A stretch of 12,379 nt of DNA from JBOGED01 sp050743625. GTDB taxonomy: Bacteria > Actinomycetota > Nitriliruptoria > Euzebyales > Egibacteraceae. Both the position numbers and the translations under genes were made by a program. This document shows, piece after piece, positions 1 through 6,559 of the stretch; positions within the stretch are counted from its first letter, which is position 1, and each line of letters begins with the position of its first letter. Under the pieces are notes generated by a model that did no database searches, was not told where the DNA came from, and saw only the letters and a list, made by a program, of their open reading frames with translations. Location: positions 1 to 12,379 of the forward strand of contig JBOGED010000138.1 in NCBI GenBank assembly GCA_050743625.1, in the 5' to 3' direction.

Positions 1-39
1 GCTGCTCAGCTGGCTCGCCAGCCTCTGACCGCGCCCGGA

Positions 40-104
40 TTATGCGCAGCGCCCGACCGCCACCACCGCCCCCACCAGCGGCAACCCCCCAGCGCTACGC
101 ATAA
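40..104. repeat. Imperfect inverted repeat with TTATGCG arms
   Basis: TTATGCGCAGCGC at 40-52 and GCGCTACGCATAA at 92-104 are inverted copies matching at 12 of 13 positions, separated by 39 nt. Both arms share the pattern TTATGYGNAGC with the two halves of the palindrome at 128-147, giving four related 11-mers in alternating orientation within 108 bases. Confidence 0.6.
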
Positions 105-120
105 CCCAGCACTGCCCATA

Positions 121-154
121 GGGGTCCTTATGTGAAGCTTCACATAAAGACCCC
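121..154. repeat. 34-nt near-perfect palindrome at the RT breakpoint
   Basis: The core at 128-147, TTATGTGAAGCTTCACATAA, is a perfect 20-bp palindrome. The outer arms GGGGTC (121-126) and GACCCC (149-154) also pair, leaving one mismatched pair (127/148). The right arm overlaps the last recognisable RT codons, so the break in the RT lies inside the dyad. The core can be read as two copies of TTATGTGAAGC facing each other, which would suit a junction of two element ends or a dyad recombinase site; that is inference. Confidence 0.85.
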
Positions 155-1371
155 TGCGGGGTGCCACGGTCTCGCGGTTGCAGCGACCCGTCGGGCATGC
201 GTATGGGAGCGGCCAGCCACCGCTGCACATACAGCAGCACCCAGCGGGCATCGGCATGAGCCTTGACCGCTTTGACGATCAGCTCCCACGGCACGCTGTC
301 GAAGAACTTGCGGATGTCCAACTCGACCACCCAGTCGTACTCCCAACAGCGGCGACGGCAGGCCGCGAGGGCATCCAGCGCCCCTGTTCCCAGTCGGTAC
401 CCGAACGAGTCCGGGTGAAAGACCGGCTCCAGGCGTTGCTGCAGATGCGACGCGACAACCGTTTGGGCCACACGATCCCCAACGGTGGGGACTCCCAGCA
501 ACCTGGTGCCCCCACCATGCGGCTTGTCGATCTCCACTCCCTTGACTGGGGGCGGAAAGTAGGTCCCCGAGGACATCCGGTTCCAGATCTTATAGAGGTT
601 GTTCCTCAGATCGGCCTCGAACTTCGCCAAGGACTGCTCGTCGACTCCCGGTGCGCCCTGATTGGATTTCACCTTGATCCAGGCGTCCCACACCTCCTGC
701 TTGGAGATGTCAAACGGCTTCTCCGATGACTTCAGCGTGCTCACGCGATTCCTCCCCGGCTTGCGCCTGGTTGATCGGACGAACATCACCACGAACGACC
801 CGGCCCCTTGGCTCCACCCCCATTACAAGGGCTTCAGCGCTACTACGAGCCGGTCCGCCGGCCTGTCCCGCACCGGTACTCACGTCCCATCGGGCACTCC
901 CTGTCACCGCGTGCTGACCGCGGCAGTATCGGGACAGGCCTTCTCACGTTCCCTACGAGAGCAGCAGACAGGGCTCACGCCACCTCTGCACCGGACACCA
1001 CCTGGCCAATAAGCGGGCACCCGCCAGGCTGCTCCCGGGATACACACCGTCACCCCGGTTTCGATGCCATCTAAAGAGTTACGATGCTTCCGCGGCAGTC
1101 GTCTTCCCAGTCCCTACCTGGCGCATCCTGTGCGCCTTTTCCTCATCGTTCACCACGACGGTCTTCAGCCAACGCAGCATGAGGCGGTTTGAAGCCTCCC
1201 CCTCGCAGGGCGGCTCCGAAGGGCCATACCTTCATCTCTCGTACAGCACCGCGTCAAAGATCCACCCACCTACATAGCGAACCTCCTTCGCGCTCGTGAC
1301 ACACGGTGCGGCTCTTCTGGAGTGACGCTCGTTTGGGTCTTGGCAGCGGCGGCTGAGGCTTCCTGACGCAC
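155..1371 (-). mobile_element. Group II intron, 5' part only (3' end lost)
   Basis: A bacterial group II intron on the minus strand, truncated at its 3' end. The RNA part upstream of the RT gene (about 745-1371) carries a block typical of these introns, including plus 831-850 (minus strand GCTCGTAGTAGCGCTGAAGC) and a nearby GTGGAGCCAAGG. An LtrA-type reverse transcriptase gene follows in the expected place. Two GUGYG-type 5' ends are possible: GTGCG ending at 1371 and GTGTG ending at 1304; I prefer 1371 without strong grounds. The distal half of the RT, domain V and domain VI would lie at coordinates below about 149 but are absent, since unrelated DNA starts there. Without domains V and VI the intron cannot splice or move. 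This is a dead remnant. Confidence 0.75.
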
Positions 1372-1405
1372 GTCCAACACTTTCCGCCGCTTGTGAGGTC
1401 TCCTG

Positions 1406-1431
1406 GTCTGTAGTCACATAATGCTACAGAC
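1406..1431. promoter_or_regulatory. Dyad GTCTGTAG-N10-CTACAGAC, possible operator
   Basis: A perfect 8-bp inverted repeat with a 10-nt spacer TCACATAATG. It lies just before a GGAG-preceded ATG and upstream of the broken SRPBCC gene, so it could be an operator or part of a promoter. The spacer contains TCACATAA, the same octamer as one arm of the palindrome at 128-147. No regulator for it is recognisable nearby; the TetR-like gene at 7270-7655 has lost its DNA-binding domain. Confidence 0.35.
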
Positions 1432-1438
1432 TGGAGTT

Positions 1439-1513
1439 ATGATGCCTGGCATCGTCCGTCGTGCCGAACCTTTGCTGCTTCGGGGAACGCTGACCACGTT
1501 CCGCCGCCGGTGA
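1439..1513 (+). CDS. Possible 24-residue leader peptide, Arg-rich end
   Basis: A short frame opening with two consecutive ATGs (1439, 1442) behind CTGGAG and ending at TGA 1511-1513. The peptide has six Arg among 24 residues and finishes FRRR. It stops 8 nt before a GC-rich hairpin, which is followed by the ribosome site of the SRPBCC gene. That order resembles a leader-peptide attenuator, but a chance ORF or the remnant 5' end of a lost gene is as likely. No homologue is recognised. Confidence 0.2.
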   Translation: MMPGIVRRAEPLLLRGTLTTFRRR

Positions 1514-1521
1514 GATCGCAA

Positions 1522-1542
1522 GCGCGCGGCTCAGCCGCGCGT
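1522..1542 (+). terminator. GC-rich hairpin, possible terminator/attenuator
   Basis: A 9-bp stem (1522-1530 with 1534-1542, the outermost pair G-T) with loop TCA, followed by CGGTTTCTCC, a weak T-rich tail. It separates the small frame ending at 1513 from the ATG at 1565. In high-GC actinobacteria such hairpins often terminate without a long T tract. Confidence 0.4.
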
Positions 1543-1564
1543 CGGTTTCTCCACAAGGATCGAA

Positions 1565-1760
1565 ATGATGCGAAGCAAGGCCACGATCACGGTCAAGCGT
1601 CCACCCGAAGAGGTCTACCAGTATTGGCGGGACGTTGAGCACCTGCCTGAGTTCATGTACCACCTCGAACGTGTCCAAGCCACGGGAGGAAACCGCTCCC
1701 ATTGGGTGGCTCGTCGCTCCACGGCGAGGTCGCGCTGTGGACAGCTCAGCGACCCACCGG
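1565..1760 (+). pseudogene. SRPBCC-family (polyketide cyclase/dehydrase-like) fragment
   Basis: N-terminal part of a START/Bet v1-like (SRPBCC) ligand-binding protein; the ligand cannot be told. The start is ATG 1565 or 1568, behind ACAAGGAT. The first strand and helices are typical: TITVKRPPEEVYQYWRDVEH, then LPEFMYHLERV and GNRSHWVA. After HWVA, near 1713-1716, the reading frame changes: the next recognisable stretch LHGEVALWTAQ lies in another frame, so one or two bases were gained or lost. Homology then ends near 1750, exactly where the 3' end of the convergent reductase gene begins. About 60 of the usual 140-200 residues remain. The gene appears both frameshifted and truncated at a DNA junction. 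Confidence 0.7.
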
Positions 1761-2339
1761 CCGGTAGATGCAGATCAGGACGCCGGTCCCGGCCGTCGTG
1801 GCCGAGACCAGCTCGAGCGGGCGGACCTCACCGTTGTCGGGGAACACTCGCTTGCCGCCGCCGAGCAGGATCGGCTCGATCATGAGGCGGTACTCGTCAA
1901 CGAGGTCGTGTTCGATCAGCTGCGCAGCAAGCGAGGGGCTGCCCATGACCTGCAGGCCCCCGCCATCGCGTGCTCGCAGCTCGCGCACCGCGCCGATCAC
2001 GTCGTCGGCGGGAAGCAGCGTGGAGCCGGACCAGGTGAGGTCGTCCTGGGTGAGTGTGCGTGACGCCACGTACTTGGGGATCTCGTTCATGCGGTCGGCG
2101 AACGGGTCGCCAGCGCGGCCGGGCCAGGCGGCCGCCATCGTCTGCCAGGTCCGCCGGCCGAACAGCAGCGCCTCCGTCCTCGCCATGACCTCGTCGATCG
2201 CCGAACCCATGACTTCCAGGTCGAAGTACGGCATCGACCAGCCACCGTGGGCGAACTCCCCGTCGGTGTCTTCCCCGCGGCCACCCGGCGCCTGCACGAC
2301 GCCGTCCAGGCTCATGAAGTCACTGAGAATGATCTGCAT
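1746..2339 (-). CDS. RibD C-terminal / DHFR-like reductase family protein
   Basis: A 197-residue protein of the dihydrofolate reductase-like family related to the RibD C-terminal domain. Members bind NAD(P)H, but most of these stand-alone actinobacterial proteins have no proven substrate. The start is ATG 2337-2339 because AAAGGAG lies 6 nt upstream; an in-frame start further upstream adds 42 residues that do not look like the family. Visible features: first strand and loop MQIILSDFMSLDGVVQAPGG (1-20), HGGWSMPYFD (31-40), LLFGRRTWQTM (58-68), VMGSPSLAAQLIEHDLVDEY (131-150), and the glycine loop EPILLGGGKRVF (155-166). Length and motifs are those of an intact gene. It converges on the truncated SRPBCC gene, and its stop codon sits at the junction. 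Confidence 0.88.
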   Translation of the reverse strand: MQIILSDFMSLDGVVQAPGGRGEDTDGEFAHGGWSMPYFDLEVMGSAIDEVMARTEALLFGRRTWQTMAAAWPGRAGDPFADRMNEIPKYVASRTLTQDDLTWSGSTLLPADDVIGAVRELRARDGGGLQVMGSPSLAAQLIEHDLVDEYRLMIEPILLGGGKRVFPDNGEVRPLELVSATTAGTGVLICIYRPVGR

Positions 2340-3089
2340 CGCTGCTCCTTTGGTCGGGCGCTCATCGCTCTGGCCGATCAGTAAGTAGACACTGCCCGTG
2401 TGGCAAGACTCATCGCCCCGCTCCACCGCCGCATCGAGAGCCGTTATAGGACGCGACCCGCTCACCCGAGAGCCTCGCGATCACATTCCGGACACGGATC
2501 CGCTTGCGACCGCCCAGCGGGAGCGCAACAGTCTGTGCTGCGGCTCAGCGGCTACGACCCAGCCGGTCGTACGGGGGACCCAGGATTGCCGCATACAGGA
2601 CTCATCGGCACCATAAGCAACGTTCTCGCCGACGCGAACCCACCGATGCGACGATGGTGCGCGCAAGCGTTCGCTCGCGCAGTGGTAGACCGCTGGTCGG
2701 CGCGAAGCTACATCCCGGGCCATGCCTCTTCGGTCCCCGCCCGAGAAGCTCTCGCTCGTTGTCTGGTCACGACTCGTGTCCGCTCGCTCGTGCCGGCCGC
2801 CCGCAGGTCCCTAACCGGCCCTAGTTGCCGATCGCCCTGAAGATGTCCCGTGAAACAGGCAATACGTACGAGAGTTGTTAACCGGTGCAAGCTGCGCCGG
2901 ATCGCTGACGGGCGATCCGCGCGTTGCCGACCTAGGAGCGGGGAAGCCTCGGATAGCTGCCAGCTACCGGACGGTATGGCTTGGTCATGCTGCGTAGTGA
3001 AGTGCTGTTGGCTGGTACGACGCTGCGCGCGAGACGGCGGCGGAGTCGTCGCCACGCGCAGCGAGGCAGGCGGTCGACCTATGTGCTAG
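2340..3089. other. 750-bp stretch without a recognisable gene
   Basis: This holds the promoter region of the minus-strand reductase (about 2340-2410) and then sequence with no frame I recognise on either strand. Open frames of 80-146 codons exist but have low-complexity, Arg/Ser/Pro-rich products of the kind GC-rich non-coding DNA gives, and none has a good ribosome site. It may be eroded coding sequence. I see no tRNA, array or clear transposon end. Confidence 0.5.
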
Positions 3090-4358
3090 TCAGTCGATCC
3101 AGGGTGGCCGGGCACCTTCGGCCACTAGCATGGAGTGGTAGCCGGGCTGGCGGAAGATGTTGTGCAGCTGGCGTCGGCGGACGCCCATGTTGCCGCCGTC
3201 GTAGAGCGGGTAGACGAGCGCGTCGCGCATGAGTCGCTCGAGCGGAGTCTTGCGGGTGTAGCTTTCCACTCCGACCAGGCGCATGGCGTCGTAGACAACC
3301 TGCACGGCCAGCTCGGAGCAGTAGACCTTGGTCATGATTGCCAGCTCCTCGCCGGCACCGTCGGTGGCATCGAGGTAGTGGCAGGCTTTCCAGGTCATGT
3401 AACGGGCCGCCTCGATGCGCATCTTGATGTCCGCGAGCATGAAGCCGACGTTTTGGTGTTCGATGATGGGCACGGGGCCGAGCCGATGCTCGCGGCGCGC
3501 GAATTCCAGGGCGTGCTCGAACGCTGCCCGCATCGTGCCGACGCAAGCGGCGCCGATTAGCGCAGCGGTCCAACTAAACGCCCCAGAGACGATGCGTTTG
3601 CCGTCGCCTGGCCGGCCCAACAGGTGATCAGCTGGAACTTTGACGTTATTGAAGTGCACGCGTGGTGTGACGATTCCTCGTTGGCCCAGCTTGTCGTAGA
3701 CCTCGACGATTTCGATACCCTCGGCGTCTCCAGGAACGACCACCACTGCCAGCGATTCGGTGGCGCCCTTACGGGGGTCGGTGCGGCAGACGACCGTGTA
3801 CAGGGTCGCGCCGTTGCCATCCCAGCCGGTGCCGTTGGTCGTGTAATGCTTTTCGCCGGACACGATCAGGCGGTCGCCGTCCTGTCGGGCGATGGTCTGC
3901 ATACCAGCATCCGGGTCGTCGCTGTCGAAGTTCGCGCCGCCACCGACGTCGGTGAAGGCGAATGAGGCGAGCAGGGAGCCGTCGGCGTCTTCGACGAACG
4001 GTCGCAGGAACCGCTCCTTCTGTTCATGGCTGCCGAACTGGATAATGGGTCGCAGCCCTAAGGCGCTGCCCAGCAAGGTGGTCGGAACGTTGACGTCCAC
4101 GCGGGCGAGTTCTTCGGCGGCAAGCGCGAAGGAGAGCGTCGAGAACCCGCCTCCTCCATGCTCGGGCGGGATGAAGGCCTTCGTGAACCCTGCCTTGGCG
4201 AACTCGGTGAAGGCGGCTCGGCCGGCGCGGAATGCTTCGACCGGGTCGTCGATTCCGTCGATTGTGGCCGCCGCGTCGGCGAGCACACTCTCCGCAAACG
4301 CGCGTGCGTTTTGTTGTAGTTCGTGTTGCTCCGGCGAAAGCGTGAAGTCGATGGACAC
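3090..4358 (-). CDS. Acyl-CoA dehydrogenase family protein
   Basis: A 422-residue flavoprotein of the acyl-CoA dehydrogenase family, which introduces an alpha,beta double bond into acyl-CoA and passes electrons to ETF. The start is GTG 4356-4358, 7 nt after GGGAGGG. The N-terminal helical domain covers about 1-130, with PPEHGGGGFS at 64-73. The beta domain has FAFTDVGGGANFD at 133-145 (an altered signature, with Asp for the usual Glu) and VSGEKHYTTNG at 166-176. The C-terminal helical domain has LIGAACVGTMRAAFEHALEF and LMRDALVYPLYDGGN. In many members the last motif reads YEGT/YEGN, with Glu as catalytic base; here the residue is Asp387. Some subfamilies place the base elsewhere, and in some heteromeric steroid-side-chain enzymes one subunit lacks it, so function is not excluded. 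The thiolase and carboxylase-like remnants downstream suggest a former catabolic cluster. The substrate is unknown. Confidence 0.92.
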   Translation of the reverse strand: MSIDFTLSPEQHELQQNARAFAESVLADAAATIDGIDDPVEAFRAGRAAFTEFAKAGFTKAFIPPEHGGGGFSTLSFALAAEELARVDVNVPTTLLGSALGLRPIIQFGSHEQKERFLRPFVEDADGSLLASFAFTDVGGGANFDSDDPDAGMQTIARQDGDRLIVSGEKHYTTNGTGWDGNGATLYTVVCRTDPRKGATESLAVVVVPGDAEGIEIVEVYDKLGQRGIVTPRVHFNNVKVPADHLLGRPGDGKRIVSGAFSWTAALIGAACVGTMRAAFEHALEFARREHRLGPVPIIEHQNVGFMLADIKMRIEAARYMTWKACHYLDATDGAGEELAIMTKVYCSELAVQVVYDAMRLVGVESYTRKTPLERLMRDALVYPLYDGGNMGVRRRQLHNIFRQPGYHSMLVAEGARPPWID

Positions 4359-5025
4359 GCTGCCCTCCCTAAGGAGTTATCGGTGACCTGGCAGCACGAC
4401 GGTACGGGCAACCGCCCACGCTGTACACCCACATATGGAATAGCGTGCGTAACCGACGGCCTTCCAGTCGGCGTCCATGGCGCTGCGCCTTAGCGGTCGC
4501 GTGATGATGGTCCCTCAACAGCTTCGCGAGGCAGCCGGCTCCCAACAGCGTCTGGTAGCTGATGCGTCCCTGACTTTCCGGACAATAGACCCACTAAAGT
4601 TATAGTCCTCTGAAATGATAAAAGGTACCTCAACATCGGGAAGTTCTCTCCCACACCACGCATGTGTCAACCGGTCCCGCGCGTCTACCCAGGGCGGCTC
4701 GACAACGGCAAAACCTCGCAAAGAATGACGATGTTGTCCACCTGCGTTACCAGGTAAGGGCCACGCGGCTGGGGCTCGTCTCCCTGATTCGCTGTAGTCC
4801 TTTGCGCACTGTGTTCCAGTACATCCGGAAGCCGGTCCCCTCGCGGCGCAGCCTCGTTCGCTCATTGCATGGCCTGACTGACTGGTTAGCCTAGCCACAA
4901 GGGATCACAGCGAGAAGGACGCGTCGTACCGGAGCCGTTCATCGCAGGACGCAGTGTCCGTGTGGGAACCGGGGAGCTCGAGGTTCGGACCGGCCACCGG
5001 CAAGGTCGTGGATACCACGGCGGGT
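4359..5025. other. 667-bp stretch without a recognisable gene
   Basis: The first 20 bases hold the ribosome site of the acyl-CoA dehydrogenase. An AT-richer patch at 4575-4630 stands out from the GC-rich surroundings and may carry its promoter. It includes an imperfect dyad (4580-4587 with 4601-4608, 7 of 8 paired). A 127-codon minus-strand frame (4515-4898) covers the rest, but I recognise no family in it and it has no convincing ribosome site. The last part may be the eroded 5' portion of the thiolase that becomes readable after about 5026. Confidence 0.4.
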
Positions 5026-5293
5026 CGCGCTGGGCCAGATCGACGCGGCCGTGGCACGAGGGGTGGAGTCCATGAGCCGCGCGCCCTGGGCGCTGGCAAG
5101 CCCGATCGGCTGTCCCGGCGCGGCGTGCCGGAGCTGGTAGACCACCGCGCTCGGCTGGCGGCTCGTCAACCCCAAGATGGTCGAGATGGGCCACACCGAC
5201 TCGTTGGGGATGACCGCCGAGAACGTCGACAACTACAAGGTCTCACGCGAGGACCAGGACGCGTTCGCGTTCGCGAGCCACCGCAAGGCGTAG
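5026..5293 (+). pseudogene. Thiolase (acetyl-CoA acetyltransferase family) fragment
   Basis: Internal piece of a thiolase, the family that cleaves 3-ketoacyl-CoA or condenses two acyl-CoAs. Recognisable blocks in order: GQIDAAVARGVESMSRAPWA, with the conserved VESMSRAP at 5063-5086; then, in a shifted frame, KPDRLSRRGVPELVD; then, back in the first frame, TALGWRLVNPKMVEMGHTDS, GMTAENV and SREDQDAFAFASHRKA. A base is missing near 5098 and one is gained near 5143. The two shifts restore the frame, and without them a TAG stop interrupts the gene. The catalytic Cys domain at the N-terminus and the His and Cys motifs at the C-terminus are absent, so only about 90 of some 390 residues remain. The TAG at 5291-5293 lies at the join with the opposing remnant. 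It is non-functional. Confidence 0.85.
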
Positions 5294-5766
5294 ATGTGCT
5301 CGGCCGCCCTCCGAGATCAGGTCCTTCTCGAGGTCGTCGCCGACCGTGGGGGGTCGCGGTCGAGCGGGTCGCCGTACCCGGCGCCGCTGGTCGCGAACCC
5401 GATCGTGATCACGTCGTTCTCGTCGTACGGCCGCACCGACCGCCCTGGAACTCATTCTCCCAGGCTCCGTTGATGCTGTGCTAGGCCAGCAGCTCGGTGA
5501 GTCGAGGTCGATCGGCGCACCGGCGGCGAGCTTCTCCATGAGGTCGGCACCGCGGATGCTGATGCCGAGGTCGTCGGCGGCGCGTAGTCGCCGAACAGGC
5601 CCTGAGGGGTCTGGATCTTGGAGGTGTCGCGATCGCCACCGGCCTCGGCGAGGACGGCCGCTGTGGTGGTGAGCACGTGATCGTGGAGCGATCTACCGGC
5701 TCCGTGCCGGCGGATATGGGGGAACCGGTCTGGCGCTAAGAGTTTGGAGAGAAATAGCGTTGCCAT
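5286..5766 (-). pseudogene. Hydantoinase B / acetone carboxylase-like fragment
   Basis: Remnant of a large subunit of the hydantoinase B / acetone-acetophenone carboxylase type. The clearest part, in one minus-strand frame, is RPYDENDVITIGFATSGAGY followed by GDPLDRDP and DDLEKDLISE (about 5420-5310); the glycine-rich GYGDPLxRDP segment is typical of this family. Upstream in other frames are DDLGISIRGADLMEKLAAG followed by APIDLDS, and before that a frame from 5766 (TLFLSKLLAPDRFPHI, then SKIQTPQGLFGDY). At least three frame changes and one in-frame TAG separate the blocks, and AAEHIYA in yet another frame marks the end at the thiolase junction. Family assignment of the last blocks is good, that of the first (5600-5766) is uncertain. 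It is non-functional. Confidence 0.6.
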
Positions 5767-5904
5767 TGGCGGCTTGTTTTACCCAAGAGGGTCACCAGAA
5801 CGTCCCCCAAGTTGGGCGCAACGGCACCGCCGTGCCTCTTGGCGCAGGTCCGCTCCCGATGAAGCACACCCTGCCTGCCGCGAGCTGGTCTGGTCTACAC
5901 GTCC

Positions 5905-6156
5905 CTAACGCGACAACCAACCCTGACGCTGGCCGAGGGCCAGCAGCGCGATCGAGACGATGACCGCGGCGATGAACCCCACGGCGTTGAGCTCGAAGAT
6001 GCTGCCCGTGCCGATAAGGTTCGCCAGCGTGCCGCCGATGACCGAGCCGATCAGGCCGAGCAGCAGCGTCCACAGCAGGTTGAGGTTTTGCCGACCCGGC
6101 AAAAGCAGCCGGGCCAGAAGGCCGATGATGAGTCCGGCGACGATGAAGCCGATCAC
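5905..6156 (-). CDS. GlsB/YeaQ/YmgE family small membrane protein
   Basis: An 83-residue integral membrane protein of the transglycosylase-associated (GlsB/YeaQ/YmgE) family, often induced by general stress in Gram-positive bacteria; its biochemical role is not established. I choose GTG 6154-6156 as start because GGAGG lies 5 nt before it; an in-frame GTG four codons upstream overlaps that ribosome site. Three hydrophobic segments are visible: IGFIVAGLIIGLLARLLL (residues 2-19), the glycine-zipper stretch LLWTLLLGLIGSVIGGTL, and VGFIAAVIVSIALLAL. The typical PGRQ motif follows the first segment. The length is normal for the family. It diverges from dodecin across an 88-bp intergenic region that should hold both promoters, so the two may be co-regulated. 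Confidence 0.9.
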   Translation of the reverse strand: MIGFIVAGLIIGLLARLLLPGRQNLNLLWTLLLGLIGSVIGGTLANLIGTGSIFELNAVGFIAAVIVSIALLALGQRQGWLSR

Positions 6157-6244
6157 GCAATCCTCCACAGGTTGTTGTGCGCCTCATCTGACGCCGAGCG
6201 CCACTGTAGGGTTCCAGCATCGCGCCACGACCCTAGGAGGACCC

Positions 6245-6469
6245 ATGGCAGAGAGCGTCTACAAGATCATCGAGCTCGTCGGCACGAGCACCGAGTCCTG
6301 GGAGGCCGCGGCCAAGGCGGCCGTGACCCGCGCCTCCGGTTCCTTGCGTAACCTCCGCATCGCCGAGATCACCAAACTCGACCTCGTGATCGAGGACGCC
6401 CAGATCACCGCGTACCGCGCCCGCGTGAACCTCTCGTTCAAGTACGAGGGCGAGGGCCCCACCGCGTAG
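6245..6469 (+). CDS. Dodecin family protein
   Basis: A 74-residue dodecin, a small protein that forms hollow dodecamers and stores or buffers flavins (FMN/riboflavin) and sometimes CoA in the cytoplasm. The start is ATG 6245-6247, 4 nt after AGGAGG. The fold's beta-alpha-beta-beta order is visible: VYKIIELVGTS (strand 1), ESWEAAAKAAVTRAS (the helix, with Trp19 in the position expected to stack on flavin), then LRIAEITKLDLVIEDAQ and ITAYRARVNLSFKYE (strands 2 and 3). Length and motifs match intact family members. A pair of GC-rich hairpins follows the stop codon. One of the few undamaged genes here. Confidence 0.95.
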   Translation: MAESVYKIIELVGTSTESWEAAAKAAVTRASGSLRNLRIAEITKLDLVIEDAQITAYRARVNLSFKYEGEGPTA

Positions 6470-6483
6470 CACGCCCACAAGGC

Positions 6484-6511
6484 CCGCCACCTGGCGGCGC
6501 GCTTGGCGCGC
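6484..6511 (+). terminator. Tandem GC hairpins after dodecin
   Basis: CCGCC-ACCT-GGCGG (6484-6497) abuts GCGCGC-TTG-GCGCGC (6497-6511), starting 15 nt after the dodecin stop. No T-tract follows, so termination would be of the tract-less kind seen in high-GC genomes. Confidence 0.4.
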
Positions 6512-6559
6512 TAACCCGTCAGTCAGGTCGGCTTGGGGTCCGACGACGCGACCCGAACA

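Larger units (their letters stand above)
40..744 (-). pseudogene. Truncated group II intron reverse transcriptase (LtrA-like)
   Basis: N-terminal part of a group II intron-encoded protein, which normally reverse transcribes the intron and helps it splice. I place the start at GTG 742-744, after the strong ribosome site GGGGAGGAATCGC; a start 16 codons upstream lacks such a site. About 198 native residues remain: QGAPGVDEQ (RT0 region) at residues 29-37, FHPDSFGYR at 109-117, motif A VVELDIRKFFDSV at 139-151 with the first catalytic Asp at 143, and GTPQGS at 194-199. Homology ends there; the frame runs on through foreign sequence to a stop at 40-42. The YADD active-site motif, thumb/X domain and any endonuclease domain are missing, and the family is usually over 400 residues. 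It cannot be active. It is not a retron or DGR RT, because intron RNA precedes it. Confidence 0.9.

Noticed and set aside
128..147. The palindrome as a CRP/FNR-type operator (TGTGA...TCACA)
   Set aside because: The half-sites are separated by 4 bases, not the 6 of the CRP consensus; it lies in no promoter, and its position at the RT breakpoint suggests a junction.
40..744. The RT as part of a retron, DGR or CRISPR-associated system
   Set aside because: Typical LtrA N-terminal motifs and group II intron RNA directly upstream; no msr/msd, template/variable repeats or cas genes.
2398..3055. Several 80-146 codon frames as hypothetical genes
   Set aside because: Mutually overlapping on both strands, no ribosome sites, and Arg/Ser/Pro-rich products without recognisable motifs.
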